A stretch of DNA of 13,571 nt from JBDNDK01 sp046719185 (GCA_046719185.1 JBDNDK010000051.1:1-13571); one strand, 5' to 3'. Numbered from the stretch's first letter, positions 1 through 7,374 are shown. Translations and numbers: made by a program. Notes: a model not told the origin generated them from the letters alone.

Positions 1-1140
1 TTCAACATTCTCAGAAATTGTAATCATAGAATTCGGAATAAGTGATTGCCTTGGGTTTAATGGTCTTGAAGAGTAACCAGATTCCATATCAAAAGTTGTA
101 ATAGCAGGAATAAGATGATAGTTGCCAGGATTTAATTTTATTGTACTCTTCAACTTGGACCTCACTAAAGGTCTTTCCAACTCTCTGTTGCCTGTGATTA
201 GCATCAAAGCAAGTCTTACTACAGCTTCATAAGAAGGGATTATATTCTCACTCCCAGTTATAAAAACTGGCTTATTATCTACATATCCAAAACAAGTAGA
301 TGCACCTTTATCTATATGTATTCTATCAAATACACTTTTTCCTACATTATTTATAGCAGCAATAGCAAAATCATGTTTATCAATTTCAGCAAGTGCAGTT
401 AGAATCAAGTCTGAATCCGCACATTTTTTTAATGCCTTTTCCAAACCAGGTCTGCCATCTCTCACATGAACCATTTTGCCAAGCTCGCAACCAGAATCTA
501 ATATAACACCTACCAACCAGTATCTAGCACTATTTCTTGATGTTCCGGGCTCATATTCTTCTACAAGATCAATAACATTTTTTCCTGTTGTTATCACGCT
601 AACTTTAGGCTTTCTGAATATTGATACAGCAGTCTTCCCTAATGATGCCAGCAATGCCATTTCACAAGCATTGATTTTGGTTCCTTTTTTTAATACTGTG
701 TCGCCTTCTTTAATATCTGCATAATATTTTACATTTTGACCATGGTGATATTCATCAAGCACTAACAGTTGAGCTCCCATTTCTGGTCTGTATGTTTTTG
801 ATTTATCTATCACACAATTAGCATTTTTCGGAAGCGGATCACCAATTTTTATAACAACAACCGTTCCATTGCATATTTTATTCACATTTTCGATGTTTTC
901 TGAATGAATACTAAGCTTTATTGGATTTTTTTCATTTGCACCATCTGTATCTGCCGCAATAGCTGCATACCCATCAACTCTTGAAACAGGTGATGGCACA
1001 CACTCAGAACTGGCATATATATCTTCTGCTATTACCCTGCCAAATGTGTTTATAACTGCTGCCTTCTCAACAGGTAATGGTTTTATATGCTCTTTGACTT
1101 TTTCTTTTGCTTGAGATAGGTTTAATGTAATTAGTCCCAT
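1..1140 (-). CDS. MoeA-like molybdopterin molybdenumtransferase homologue, degenerate active site, 3' end beyond the window
   Basis: About 380 residues are visible and the stop codon lies off the left edge. The ATG at 1140 has GGAG 11 bases upstream. The fold signatures of MoeA are present. Near residue 21 is PLPVEKAAVINTFGRVIAED. SRVDGYA at 53-59 corresponds to the SxMDGYA loop, DSG at 215-217 to the DSN motif, and SDLILT at 243-248 to SDLVLTSGG. MoeA inserts molybdate into adenylylated molybdopterin in the cytoplasm. Here the catalytic GGVSVGD stretch is replaced by ALAEIDKHD, and the GLPGNPVS motif near residue 295 reads ITGSENIIPS. The protein may therefore have lost molybdenum insertion or changed function. 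It follows the cyclophilin gene after a 39-base gap and is probably co-transcribed. No other molybdopterin gene is visible. Family membership is fairly secure; activity is doubtful. Confidence 0.75.
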   Translation of the reverse strand, partial: MGLITLNLSQAKEKVKEHIKPLPVEKAAVINTFGRVIAEDIYASSECVPSPVSRVDGYAAIAADTDGANEKNPIKLSIHSENIENVNKICNGTVVVIKIGDPLPKNANCVIDKSKTYRPEMGAQLLVLDEYHHGQNVKYYADIKEGDTVLKKGTKINACEMALLASLGKTAVSIFRKPKVSVITTGKNVIDLVEEYEPGTSRNSARYWLVGVILDSGCELGKMVHVRDGRPGLEKALKKCADSDLILTALAEIDKHDFAIAAINNVGKSVFDRIHIDKGASTCFGYVDNKPVFITGSENIIPSYEAVVRLALMLITGNRELERPLVRSKLKSTIKLNPGNYHLIPAITTFDMESGYSSRPLNPRQSLIPNSMITISENVE

Positions 1141-1179
1141 TTATGGGATATCTCCATTATAATTTATTGTATATTAATA

Positions 1180-1806
1180 TTATTGTGTTTTTCTCTCAGA
1201 TTCTATTGATAAAACTTCATTAAATTTTCGCAAATCTTCTTTGTTAGCTTCTCTAAGTATAGCTTTATTTATTTTATCACCTTTTTCAATATTCATTACT
1301 ACATCCATACCGTTTATTACTCTTCCAAAAACAGTGTATTCCCTATCAAGCCAAGGTGAGGGTTCTTTGAGAATATAAAATTGCGTTGTATTGCTATTGT
1401 ATGATTGTGCCCTTGCCATACCAACCGAACCTTTAGCATTCACCAATCCATCTTTAATCTCACAACCAATACCATCAAAATGAGCTTTATCATTCTCACC
1501 TGTCTGAATCACCCAATTTTCAACTCTGTGAAATACCAATCCATTATAAAATCCATCTTTTACAAGGGTTGTTATTCTCTTTGTTGTGTTTGGACAATCT
1601 TCCTCAAAAAGAATAAACTCTATAACACCTTTATCAAGATGCAGTTCAACAACTCTTCCCGGCTTCATTGTAGCTTTTTGATTCTCCTCTAATCCATGTG
1701 GTATTTCAAGCTCCACCCTTTCTGGTCCTTTGGGACCGTCTGGCATAATTACACTAATCCCAACAAGTGCAGCAAAAAGTACAATTAATGAAATCCATAA
1801 CTTCAT
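1180..1806 (-). CDS. Cyclophilin-type peptidyl-prolyl cis-trans isomerase, membrane-anchored
   Basis: This 208-residue protein catalyses proline cis-trans isomerisation during protein folding. An N-terminal hydrophobic segment (residues 3-21) with no clear lipobox suggests a signal anchor, so the domain acts outside the cytoplasmic membrane. Cyclophilin motifs come in order: FYNGLVFHRV (87-96, with the catalytic FHR arginine), VIQTG (99-103, for the usual MIQGGD), GSVGMAR (126-132), NSNTTQFYI (137-145, for NSxxSQFFI), and PWLDREYTVFGRV (151-163), which retains the Trp of the active site. An in-frame TTG lies two codons upstream at 1812, but the AAGG ribosome site is 9 bases from the ATG at 1806 and only 3 from the TTG, so I chose the ATG. 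It sits between the exporter operon and the MoeA-like gene, 133 bases from the former. Substrates are unknown. Confidence 0.9.
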   Translation of the reverse strand: MKLWISLIVLFAALVGISVIMPDGPKGPERVELEIPHGLEENQKATMKPGRVVELHLDKGVIEFILFEEDCPNTTKRITTLVKDGFYNGLVFHRVENWVIQTGENDKAHFDGIGCEIKDGLVNAKGSVGMARAQSYNSNTTQFYILKEPSPWLDREYTVFGRVINGMDVVMNIEKGDKINKAILREANKEDLRKFNEVLSIESERKTQ

Positions 1807-1939
1807 TATCAAATACCTTCTATTTACAATTTGGATATATAGTATATTTTACAGTATCTATTATAAATAGAATACCAAAAAAGCACATTTTTATGAATAA
1901 TTATGAGCATCATTCATTACTTGTTAGAATTTATTACTT

Positions 1940-2494
1940 TTATTGTTCGCGAATTGTTTCTTCGAGAGTACGAACCAATCTGAGGTTTCTCTTTTTGATG
2001 AAATCATCTTTGGCATATTGGGCAGATACCTTTGCATATTTTAGAGCTGTATTGTAATTTTTATAGTGTCTTGCATATATAATGGCTGCCAGTCTGTTTA
2101 ACTCATCATCTTTGGGATTATGTTTAATTCCCTCAAGCAGCATTGCAATGCCTTTGTCAAAATTTTCATATCCTTCAAAATAAATATATGCTCCAACAGC
2201 ATAAGCCTCTACAAAAGAAGGATCTAATTTGACAATCATTTTCATTAATCCCAGAATTTCCTCATTTTTAGTCCAATCGTTATTTTCCTCTAGATACTCA
2301 TGATGATAATTATCAGCTTTTATCCACAGTAGATTGGCAAATAAAGATCTAAACTGCCCTGCTAAAACAATTAATGAAGATTCATCACTTGATATTTTGT
2401 TTATGTGTATATTATTTACTGCATTTCTTTCAATGATTGCAGAACTAGATAATAAAACAAATGCAAAAAATATGAGTGCGTATTTATGCTTCAA
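1940..2494 (-). CDS. TPR-like membrane-anchored protein of an ABC exporter operon
   Basis: The product has 184 residues. An N-terminal hydrophobic helix (residues 4-21) suggests a signal anchor or signal peptide. It is followed by a conserved-looking block AGQFRSLFANLLWIKADNYH (45-64) and then tetratricopeptide-like helices: DPSFVEAYAVGAYIYF around 91-106, a repeat at about 110-128, and another at about 146-162. Proteins with an FxxLFANLLWI block occur next to ABC-2 type ATPase/permease pairs, but their role is not established as far as I know. The start is TTG at 2494, six bases after GAGGTG, a ribosome site embedded in the last codons of the permease gene. The gap to the permease stop is three bases, so translation is probably coupled. 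The protein most likely scaffolds or senses for the exporter; that role is inferred from position only. Confidence 0.75.
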   Translation of the reverse strand: MKHKYALIFFAFVLLSSSAIIERNAVNNIHINKISSDESSLIVLAGQFRSLFANLLWIKADNYHHEYLEENNDWTKNEEILGLMKMIVKLDPSFVEAYAVGAYIYFEGYENFDKGIAMLLEGIKHNPKDDELNRLAAIIYARHYKNYNTALKYAKVSAQYAKDDFIKKRNLRLVRTLEETIREQ

Positions 2495-2497
2495 TTT

Positions 2498-3265
2498 TTA
2501 CACCTCTTTATGTGAAAAGACAATACTTCCCACAACCAAAAGAAAAGCTGTAAACAATATGCCATAAATCCCGACTTGCAAAAGATAAATCATAGGTATA
2601 TGTTCGCTATGAACAAATGCATCTTTTAGATTAAAAGATTCTAGATTTGGAAGCATATAATAAATAATTGTTAAAATACCTTTTGAAAATCCATCAGACA
2701 TTCTATTTAATAATCCGCCAAAATATCCTATTTTAATAGTACCAGTGATGAAAATCAAAAAAGCAATTAAAGCCGCAATTGCTGAAGATGTGAATGTGGA
2801 AATCATAATTGTAGCACCTGCAATGACAGCAGTCTGCAATATTAGATATGCAATTGCAGTGAAGAGAAATAAATCTAAAGTTCCTTGATTTATAAATATC
2901 AATGCTGAGAATATTGCAGTCATAACCAATATTCCAATTGTTACAGTGACAAGAACTCCGAAAAATTTTCCTAAAAGATACTGATTTCTTGTAACAGGTC
3001 TTGCTATCACAGGATATATTATTCTTGATTCTACATCTTGTGGAATAGCACCAGATGCTAATGCAATAGCAAGCATTGCACCACCAAATGATATACTGGT
3101 CATACATAAATCTTTTAGTATCTTAATTTTCACTCCCTCAGTGAGAATTGTAAGAAGTGTTGAGCCTGCAATTATGGCTAACATCAAAAGGCATATAACA
3201 TGAAATATATGCTTTCTGCTGTTTTCAAGAACAGACATTGATGCAATAATAATTATTTTTCTCAA
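2498..3265 (-). CDS. ABC-2 type transporter permease
   Basis: This 255-residue integral membrane protein has about six hydrophobic segments (roughly 19-40, 57-75, 100-125, 130-156, 162-183 and 226-250). The cytoplasmic stretch SGAIPQDVESRIIYPVIARP (71-90), followed by VTRNQYLLGKFFG, is typical of ABC-2 permeases, as is MLPNLESFNLKD (204-215). It should form the membrane channel with the upstream ATPase and export, or act on, an unknown substrate. The start is TTG at 3265, five bases after GAGGTG; the first bases of that ribosome site overlap the TGA stop of the ATPase gene. Starting there gives the usual N-terminus, a short basic stretch before the first membrane helix. The next ATG, nine codons in, has no comparable ribosome site and would remove part of that amphipathic start. 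Confidence 0.88.
   Translation of the reverse strand: MRKIIIIASMSVLENSRKHIFHVICLLMLAIIAGSTLLTILTEGVKIKILKDLCMTSISFGGAMLAIALASGAIPQDVESRIIYPVIARPVTRNQYLLGKFFGVLVTVTIGILVMTAIFSALIFINQGTLDLFLFTAIAYLILQTAVIAGATIMISTFTSSAIAALIAFLIFITGTIKIGYFGGLLNRMSDGFSKGILTIIYYMLPNLESFNLKDAFVHSEHIPMIYLLQVGIYGILFTAFLLVVGSIVFSHKEV
2501..2506 (-). promoter_or_regulatory. Ribosome binding site within the upstream gene (TPR protein)
   Basis: GAGGTG forms the last two codons of the permease gene, immediately before its TAA, and lies six bases before the TTG at 2494. The TPR protein is thus coupled to the permease. Confidence 0.85.
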
Positions 3266-3270
3266 TATTT

Positions 3271-3276
3271 CACCTC
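3271..3276 (-). promoter_or_regulatory. Ribosome binding site overlapping the upstream stop codon (permease)
   Basis: GAGGTG on the minus strand overlaps the TGA stop of the ATPase gene and lies five bases before the permease TTG. This indicates translational coupling. Confidence 0.85.
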
Positions 3277-4189
3277 AAGCAGCAAGTCTAAGGAATGCTT
3301 CTTCTAAGGTTTCCTTAGTAGTTTCAATCCTTAAAATTTTAATATTGTTATTTTCTAATATTTTCATTGTTTCATATATTTGATTGATATTTGCTAAGAC
3401 AATATCATAATCTGAAAATTTATGAACTTCAGCCTGCACAATTGCAAGGCTTTGTGCTGTTATGTCATCAATTTTGGATATTTGTATATTCACCATAGCA
3501 TCTTGTTTGCAGATGTTGTTTGGTTTATCAAAAGCTGCCAATTGACCATTTTTTAATACCGCAACATAATCACATATATTTTCTATTTCACTCAATATGT
3601 GAGAGCTAAGGATTATTGTTTTACCTTCATTTCTGAGTTCAACTAATAGTTCTCTGGTGTATCTTCTACCAATTGGATCTAAACCTGATGTTGGTTCATC
3701 AAGAATTAGAAGTTTTGGATCAGCTACAATTGCCTGAGCAATACCAACTCTTTGGGTGAGTCCCTTTGAAAGTTTTGACAGTGGAATGTTTGCATATTCA
3801 TCAATCTTTGCTCTTTGAAGTGCTTTTAGTGCTTTTTCTTTTATATCTTTTCTTTTTACTCCAGCAAGAGCAGCATGCATACTCACAATCTCAATTGGTT
3901 TTAGGAATTTGTGGAAATATGGCTGTTCCGGTAGATAGCCAATCATTAACCTTGTGCTTGCTTCTGATATTGATTTACCAAATATATAGGCACTTCCACT
4001 GGTTGGCTCTAGAAGCTGAAGAAGCATTTTAATTGTAGATGTTTTACCTGCTCCATTTGGACCAAGAAAACCAAATATCACTCCCTCTGGAACTTCTATA
4101 TTCAAATTATCAACAGCAAGCTTCTTTCCTTTTTTTCTGCCAAGATTGTAAACTTTAGTCAGATTTTTTGTAACAAGAGGTGATTCCAT
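3275..4189 (-). CDS. ABC transporter ATP-binding protein
   Basis: The 304-residue product is the ATPase of an ABC-2 exporter. It has Walker A GPNGAGKT (43-50), a Q-loop at LPEQP (86-90), the signature LSKGLTQR (140-147, replacing LSGGQxQR as in many CcmA/NatA-like exporters), Walker B LLILDEP (160-166), the D-loop SGLD (168-171) and the H-loop histidine at 197 in LSSHILSEIE. After the nucleotide-binding domain comes an accessory region of about 80 residues ending in ETLEEAFLRLAA, the usual tail of this subgroup. The ATG at 4189 follows AAGGA with six bases between. It is the first gene of a three-gene set with the permease and TPR protein, all closely spaced. The substrate cannot be named from sequence. 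Confidence 0.95.
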   Translation of the reverse strand: MESPLVTKNLTKVYNLGRKKGKKLAVDNLNIEVPEGVIFGFLGPNGAGKTSTIKMLLQLLEPTSGSAYIFGKSISEASTRLMIGYLPEQPYFHKFLKPIEIVSMHAALAGVKRKDIKEKALKALQRAKIDEYANIPLSKLSKGLTQRVGIAQAIVADPKLLILDEPTSGLDPIGRRYTRELLVELRNEGKTIILSSHILSEIENICDYVAVLKNGQLAAFDKPNNICKQDAMVNIQISKIDDITAQSLAIVQAEVHKFSDYDIVLANINQIYETMKILENNNIKILRIETTKETLEEAFLRLAA

Positions 4190-4271
4190 AATATATCCTT
4201 AATTTTTTTTTGCAATTTATAAGGCATTTCTATATGGAATTATTGGCATTTATAAGGGATTATTTATAGTG

Positions 4272-4303
4272 TATCCTCTCATAATCTATATATGGAGAGG
4301 ATA
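4272..4303. repeat. Inverted repeat enclosing the URO-D stop codon
   Basis: Perfect 9-base arms TATCCTCTC (4272-4280) and GAGAGGATA (4295-4303) with a 14-base loop. On the transcribed minus strand the last two codons and the stop of the URO-D gene fall in the loop. No T-tract follows, so it is not a canonical terminator; it may stabilise the 3' end of the message or separate it from the exporter operon. Confidence 0.6.
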
Positions 4304-5347
4304 TTTACCATATTCTCTGCAAGTGTCATAAAATGCTAAAATATTATCAACTGGAATGCTTGGAATTATCTCGCTAGAAGAACCTATGAAAAGTCCTCCA
4401 CCTTCTCCAGCATCTTTTAAGCATTTCTTTGTTGCTTCTATTACATCTTGAGTTGAACCAAATGGCAAAAGCTGAGAACAATCTACATTACCGGTGAGAA
4501 CAAGATTTTTACTATATTTCTTTTTTAAGAATCCTATATCCATCCCAGCAAGAGGCTCTATTGGGTTTAGACCATCAATACCAGCATCTATCATATCATC
4601 AAGTATATCCATCACATATCCATCTGAATGGAAAATTACTTTTATTCCTGCCGCCTTCACGGGCTCTATTACTTTTGCAAGAGATTTGATGAATGTTTTC
4701 CTAAGATATTCTGGTGAGAACAATAATGCACCTTTATAAGCAATATCATCGCCAATAAAATATATTGGGCAAAGTTTATGCTTTGCTGCTGCTTTTGCAT
4801 ACCTTAATGCTGTCTCTGTTTCTATCTCAAGTATTCTTTCAACATTTATAGGATCATCATAGATTGCATAACTAAACAACTCTTGTCCCATCAAGCCATA
4901 GGCTGCATGAAAACCACATCCTCCACCGGGAACAAACATTGTATATGGCTCAAATCTTTTGATTTCGTTTTTTACAAAAGGTATCCAGTTTTCTTCTATG
5001 TGCTCCATAGGTAATGGTTCTGCTTTGTATGTTTTTAAGTCGTTTATAGACTGAATTGGATAATGTGTCCTCCACCAAGACCTACCGGAAATTTTTGAGT
5101 GTACAATTCCATCACGCTCATCTTCAATACCATCTTGGCTTTCATCAAATGCTGACCCATACCATCTGCAAAGGTCAATCTCTAGAGTATGATACACTTT
5201 GACCATTGCCTCATCATAATTTGTCCATCCAGGACAAATATGATCAACAATGCCTCTGTTATCTAAGACATCCCATATAGGAACTCTATCACCTTCTTCA
5301 TGGTTCAGAGCAGACATTATTCTTTTCTCAACTACTGGATCAAGCAT
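4286..5347 (-). CDS. Uroporphyrinogen decarboxylase (URO-D) superfamily protein, probably a methyltransferase-like enzyme
   Basis: The 353-residue TIM-barrel protein belongs to the URO-D superfamily. The N-terminal signature of true haem-pathway UroD (the RQAGRYLPEY region) is absent. Instead there are GDD (199-201), FHSDG (239-243), GLNPIEPLAGMD (259-270), TGNVDCS (285-291) and GSSSEI (322-327), as in MtaA/CmuA-related and uncharacterised URO-D paralogues of anaerobes. Relatives transfer methyl groups to or from corrinoid proteins or thiols, but no corrinoid protein gene is nearby, so the substrate is unknown. I chose the ATG at 5347: GGAG lies six bases upstream, while the in-frame TTG at 5359 would overlap that ribosome site. 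It follows the lemA terminator and precedes the exporter operon by 96 bases. The last codons and the stop lie in a stem-loop. Confidence 0.85.
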   Translation of the reverse strand: MLDPVVEKRIMSALNHEEGDRVPIWDVLDNRGIVDHICPGWTNYDEAMVKVYHTLEIDLCRWYGSAFDESQDGIEDERDGIVHSKISGRSWWRTHYPIQSINDLKTYKAEPLPMEHIEENWIPFVKNEIKRFEPYTMFVPGGGCGFHAAYGLMGQELFSYAIYDDPINVERILEIETETALRYAKAAAKHKLCPIYFIGDDIAYKGALLFSPEYLRKTFIKSLAKVIEPVKAAGIKVIFHSDGYVMDILDDMIDAGIDGLNPIEPLAGMDIGFLKKKYSKNLVLTGNVDCSQLLPFGSTQDVIEATKKCLKDAGEGGGLFIGSSSEIIPSIPVDNILAFYDTCREYGKYPLHI

Positions 5348-5390
5348 ATTACTCTCCAATATATATTTATCTTAGATATTATATAACATA

Positions 5391-5430
5391 AAACAAAAAA
5401 ACAGTGCTTTTAAATTACAAAGCACTGTTT
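5391..5430 (-). terminator. Intrinsic terminator of the DUF4342-sigma-lemA unit
   Basis: A perfect 12-base stem (5399-5410 with 5419-5430, GTGC-containing arms) and an 8-base loop are followed on the minus strand by TTTTTTTGTTTT. It lies directly after the lemA stop, 22 bases away, and before the URO-D gene. Confidence 0.93.
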
Positions 5431-5451
5431 ACACACGAAATAATAAGCAGC

Positions 5452-6012
5452 TTATGAGAAACTCACTCTCACATTCTGTCTTTCAGCATCATCTACTTCG
5501 AAGTAATCTCTCTGATTAAAACCCAACATTCCAGCTATGATGTTTGTAGGAAAAGTTTGAATTGTAGTGTTATACATCATAACAGTGTCATTATAAAACT
5601 GCCTTGAATAAGCTATTTTGTTTTCAGTAGCTGAAAGCTCATCCTGGAGCTGTTTGAAATTTTCATTTGCCTTAAGCTCTGGATAGTTTTCTGCAACAGC
5701 AAATAAACTCTTTAATGCACCAGACAATATATTTTCTGCTTGCCCTTGATCTTTTACATTCTGAGCTCCAATAGCATTTGCTCTCGCTTTAGTTACATTT
5801 TCAAAAAGCTCTTTTTCATGTGAAGCATAACCTTTTACTGTCTCAACCAAGTTTGGAATAAGGTCATATCTTCTTTTTAGCTGAACATCAATCTGTGCCC
5901 ATCCATTTTCTATTCTGTTTCTTAATTTTACAAGTAAGTTATATTTAGCAATCACCCAAAATATAACTAGAACAATAATTCCAATAATTATTACAGGACC
6001 AAGTGAATTCAT
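5452..6012 (-). CDS. lemA: LemA family membrane protein
   Basis: The product has 186 residues, the usual LemA length. There is one N-terminal membrane helix (about residues 6-22), then a cytoplasmic or periplasmic helical domain with family motifs: YNLLVKLRNRIENGWAQIDV (24-43), RRYDLIPNLV (48-57), YPELKANENF (110-119), and a stretch from ATENKIAYSR (128-137) to about residue 148. LemA proteins are widespread; their biochemical role is still poorly defined. The ATG at 6012 has GGAG seven bases upstream. An in-frame ATG at 6036 would add eight residues but has no ribosome site. It is the last gene of the DUF4342-like / sigma factor / lemA unit, 38 bases after the sigma gene, and is followed directly by a strong intrinsic terminator. 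Confidence 0.93.
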   Translation of the reverse strand: MNSLGPVIIIGIIVLVIFWVIAKYNLLVKLRNRIENGWAQIDVQLKRRYDLIPNLVETVKGYASHEKELFENVTKARANAIGAQNVKDQGQAENILSGALKSLFAVAENYPELKANENFKQLQDELSATENKIAYSRQFYNDTVMMYNTTIQTFPTNIIAGMLGFNQRDYFEVDDAERQNVRVSFS

Positions 6013-6050
6013 AAAAAATCTCCGACATTCAACCATAAAATGATTGATAT

Positions 6051-6722
6051 TTAGTTATTATTATCGGTAATTCCGGGCCATCCATATGGTGAACATGAAA
6101 TTTTTCTTTTAATTCTTGCAAGTGCATTGTCTACAGACTTTGTTTTACACTGCAGTTCACAGGCAATTTCTCTATAGCTTTTACCTACTTGATAGCCAGT
6201 AAGCACTTCCCATTCAAAATCTGATAATAATCTCTTAAGCATATATTGAAGCCTATTTTTGTCTTCCCTCTGTAAAACTAAATTTTCAGGATCTATAGTA
6301 TCATCTGACACAAGAACCTCTTCTAAATTCCATTCAGAGTCATTATCATCAGATGAATGTTCAAGTGGAATGGACGAATTCAAAGGTGTCTGCTTTCTTC
6401 TTGTAGCAGTCTTAATTGCAGTTATAACATGTCTTTCAATACAAATCCTTGCAAATGAAAGAAAAGAAATATCTTTGTCAGCCCTAAAGTCAACAATTGC
6501 TTGCCAGAGCCCTATCATGCCAACCTGAAGAAGATCATCTTTTTCTCCACCCATCAAAAAATATGATCTTACTTTTGTTCTAACAAGGCTTTTATACTTA
6601 TAAAGCAAATATTCTGCAGCAGATTCATCACCATTTTGAGCTGCAGCAACAATTTCTTGATCAGTATTACCTTCAAACCGAGAATGCAAAAGACTTCGCT
6701 CTTCCTGGAACTGGTCCTGCAC
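6051..6722 (-). CDS. sigH: RNA polymerase sigma factor, SigH/Spo0H-like
   Basis: The 223-residue protein resembles the Bacillus Spo0H (sigma-30) family through most of its length. Region 2 covers about 35-105, with YKYKSLVRTKVRSYFLMGGE (41-60) and DDLLQVGMIGLWQAI (62-76, core binding), followed by ITAIKTATRRKQTPLNS (100-116). Region 4 covers about 155-208, with GKSYREIACELQCKTKSVDN as its helix-turn-helix. Regions 1 and 3 are absent or minimal, as in the family. The start is GTG at 6722 with AGG six bases upstream. No sporulation gene is present, so it may direct another stationary-phase or stress regulon. It lies 89 bases downstream of the DUF4342-like gene and 38 bases upstream of lemA, and is probably read from the 7118-7146 promoter. 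Confidence 0.9.
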   Translation of the reverse strand: MQDQFQEERSLLHSRFEGNTDQEIVAAAQNGDESAAEYLLYKYKSLVRTKVRSYFLMGGEKDDLLQVGMIGLWQAIVDFRADKDISFLSFARICIERHVITAIKTATRRKQTPLNSSIPLEHSSDDNDSEWNLEEVLVSDDTIDPENLVLQREDKNRLQYMLKRLLSDFEWEVLTGYQVGKSYREIACELQCKTKSVDNALARIKRKISCSPYGWPGITDNNN

Positions 6723-6748
6723 AATACACCTCGTTTCTGCATCATCTC

Positions 6749-6784
6749 AAAAAACAAGAAAGGATAAATTGATAGAAATCCTTT
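6749..6784 (-). terminator. Weak possible terminator or attenuator between the DUF4342-like and sigma factor genes
   Basis: Arms AAAGGAT (6759-6765) and ATCCTTT (6778-6784) form a 7-base stem with a 12-base loop, followed on the minus strand by CTTGTTTTTT. The stem is AT-rich, so only partial termination upstream of the sigma gene is plausible. Confidence 0.35.
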
Positions 6785-6811
6785 ATATCAAAAATATCCT
6801 TAGCAAAAAAA

Positions 6812-7093
6812 TTAGCTTTCCAACTCAACAGAAAGCTTAGATACAAGCAATGCAATAGCTCCTGCAGCACAAGCACCAGCAAATGTAAATGCAACCGGAA
6901 GCTCTGCAACTATTCTCTCACCAAACTTGACTCTCAAAGTCTTTGGTTTGCCTTCAGTTATCACTTTCTGTAAATCTTCTAATACTTCTATTGCAAAATC
7001 CAATGTAGTGAGCAATTTGTCTGTAGATGTATCCTTCATACAAAAACCCACATGCTCTTCGGACTGCTCTGTATGAGCTAAACAAGTTTCCAT
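6812..7093 (-). CDS. Small DUF4342-like membrane protein
   Basis: The product has 93 residues. A helical middle (about 24-48) leads to a basic strand and a C-terminal module KPKTLRVKFGERIVAELPVA plus a glycine/alanine-rich hydrophobic segment (about 67-86) ending in KLSVELES. This resembles the C-terminal domain called DUF4342 (a basic strand, an EIPL-type turn, a short membrane segment, and an acidic end); function is unknown. The N-terminus carries Cys4, His7, His14 and Cys18, a spacing that could bind a metal, but this is speculative. The ATG at 7093 has GAGG nine bases upstream. It is the first gene after the 7118-7146 promoter, with a leader of only about 18 bases. It may act with the sigma factor or LemA, which follow. 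Confidence 0.7.
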   Translation of the reverse strand: METCLAHTEQSEEHVGFCMKDTSTDKLLTTLDFAIEVLEDLQKVITEGKPKTLRVKFGERIVAELPVAFTFAGACAAGAIALLVSKLSVELES

Positions 7094-7117
7094 AATTTAC
7101 AACCTCGCCTCGCTTGG

Positions 7118-7146
7118 ATTATATCCGACAAATTTAAAATTGGCAA
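7118..7146 (-). promoter_or_regulatory. Sigma-70-type promoter of the DUF4342-sigma-lemA unit
   Basis: On the minus strand TTGCCA (7146-7141) and TATAAT (7123-7118) are separated by exactly 17 bases. Transcription would start near 7111, about 18 bases before the ATG at 7093. Confidence 0.8.
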
Positions 7147-7312
7147 GGAATTCAACTGATATTCATATAAATAATGTAAATTTATTACAAAAAAATCCGT
7201 CTTAAACCATTAGAAATTAAGATATAATAGCATTGTTGTAATTTTTTGCTTTTTTAGGGAATTAATTATTTATGCTAATAGTATATTATCTATACAACTG
7301 CATTGCAACCTA

Positions 7313-7332
7313 ATGTTAAGCAAAATTAACAT
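7313..7332. promoter_or_regulatory. Possible operator upstream of the secreted-protein gene
   Basis: Arms ATGTTAA and TTAACAT with a 6-base spacer GCAAAA, 55 bases before the TTG start at 7387. The dyad symmetry fits a repressor or activator site, but the stretch is AT-rich and may be chance. Confidence 0.35.
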
Positions 7333-7374
7333 GATGCATAATATTATCATATTATTTTGAACTGATTATACCAC

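Noticed and set aside
1405..2057. Plus-strand open frames opposite the cyclophilin and TPR genes
   Set aside because: They are antisense shadows of well-supported minus-strand genes and have no ribosome sites or protein-like composition.
2733..3107. Cys/Asn-rich 124-codon frame inside the permease gene
   Set aside because: It is an out-of-frame shadow of the permease, with biased composition and no ribosome site.
4215..4260. Short repeats of TATAAGG and GGCATTT upstream of the exporter operon
   Set aside because: Two copies of 7-base AT-rich words are expected by chance; I see no regular spacing or dyad.
4286..5347. hemE (haem-pathway uroporphyrinogen decarboxylase)
   Set aside because: The N-terminal substrate-binding signature of true HemE is absent, so only superfamily membership can be claimed.
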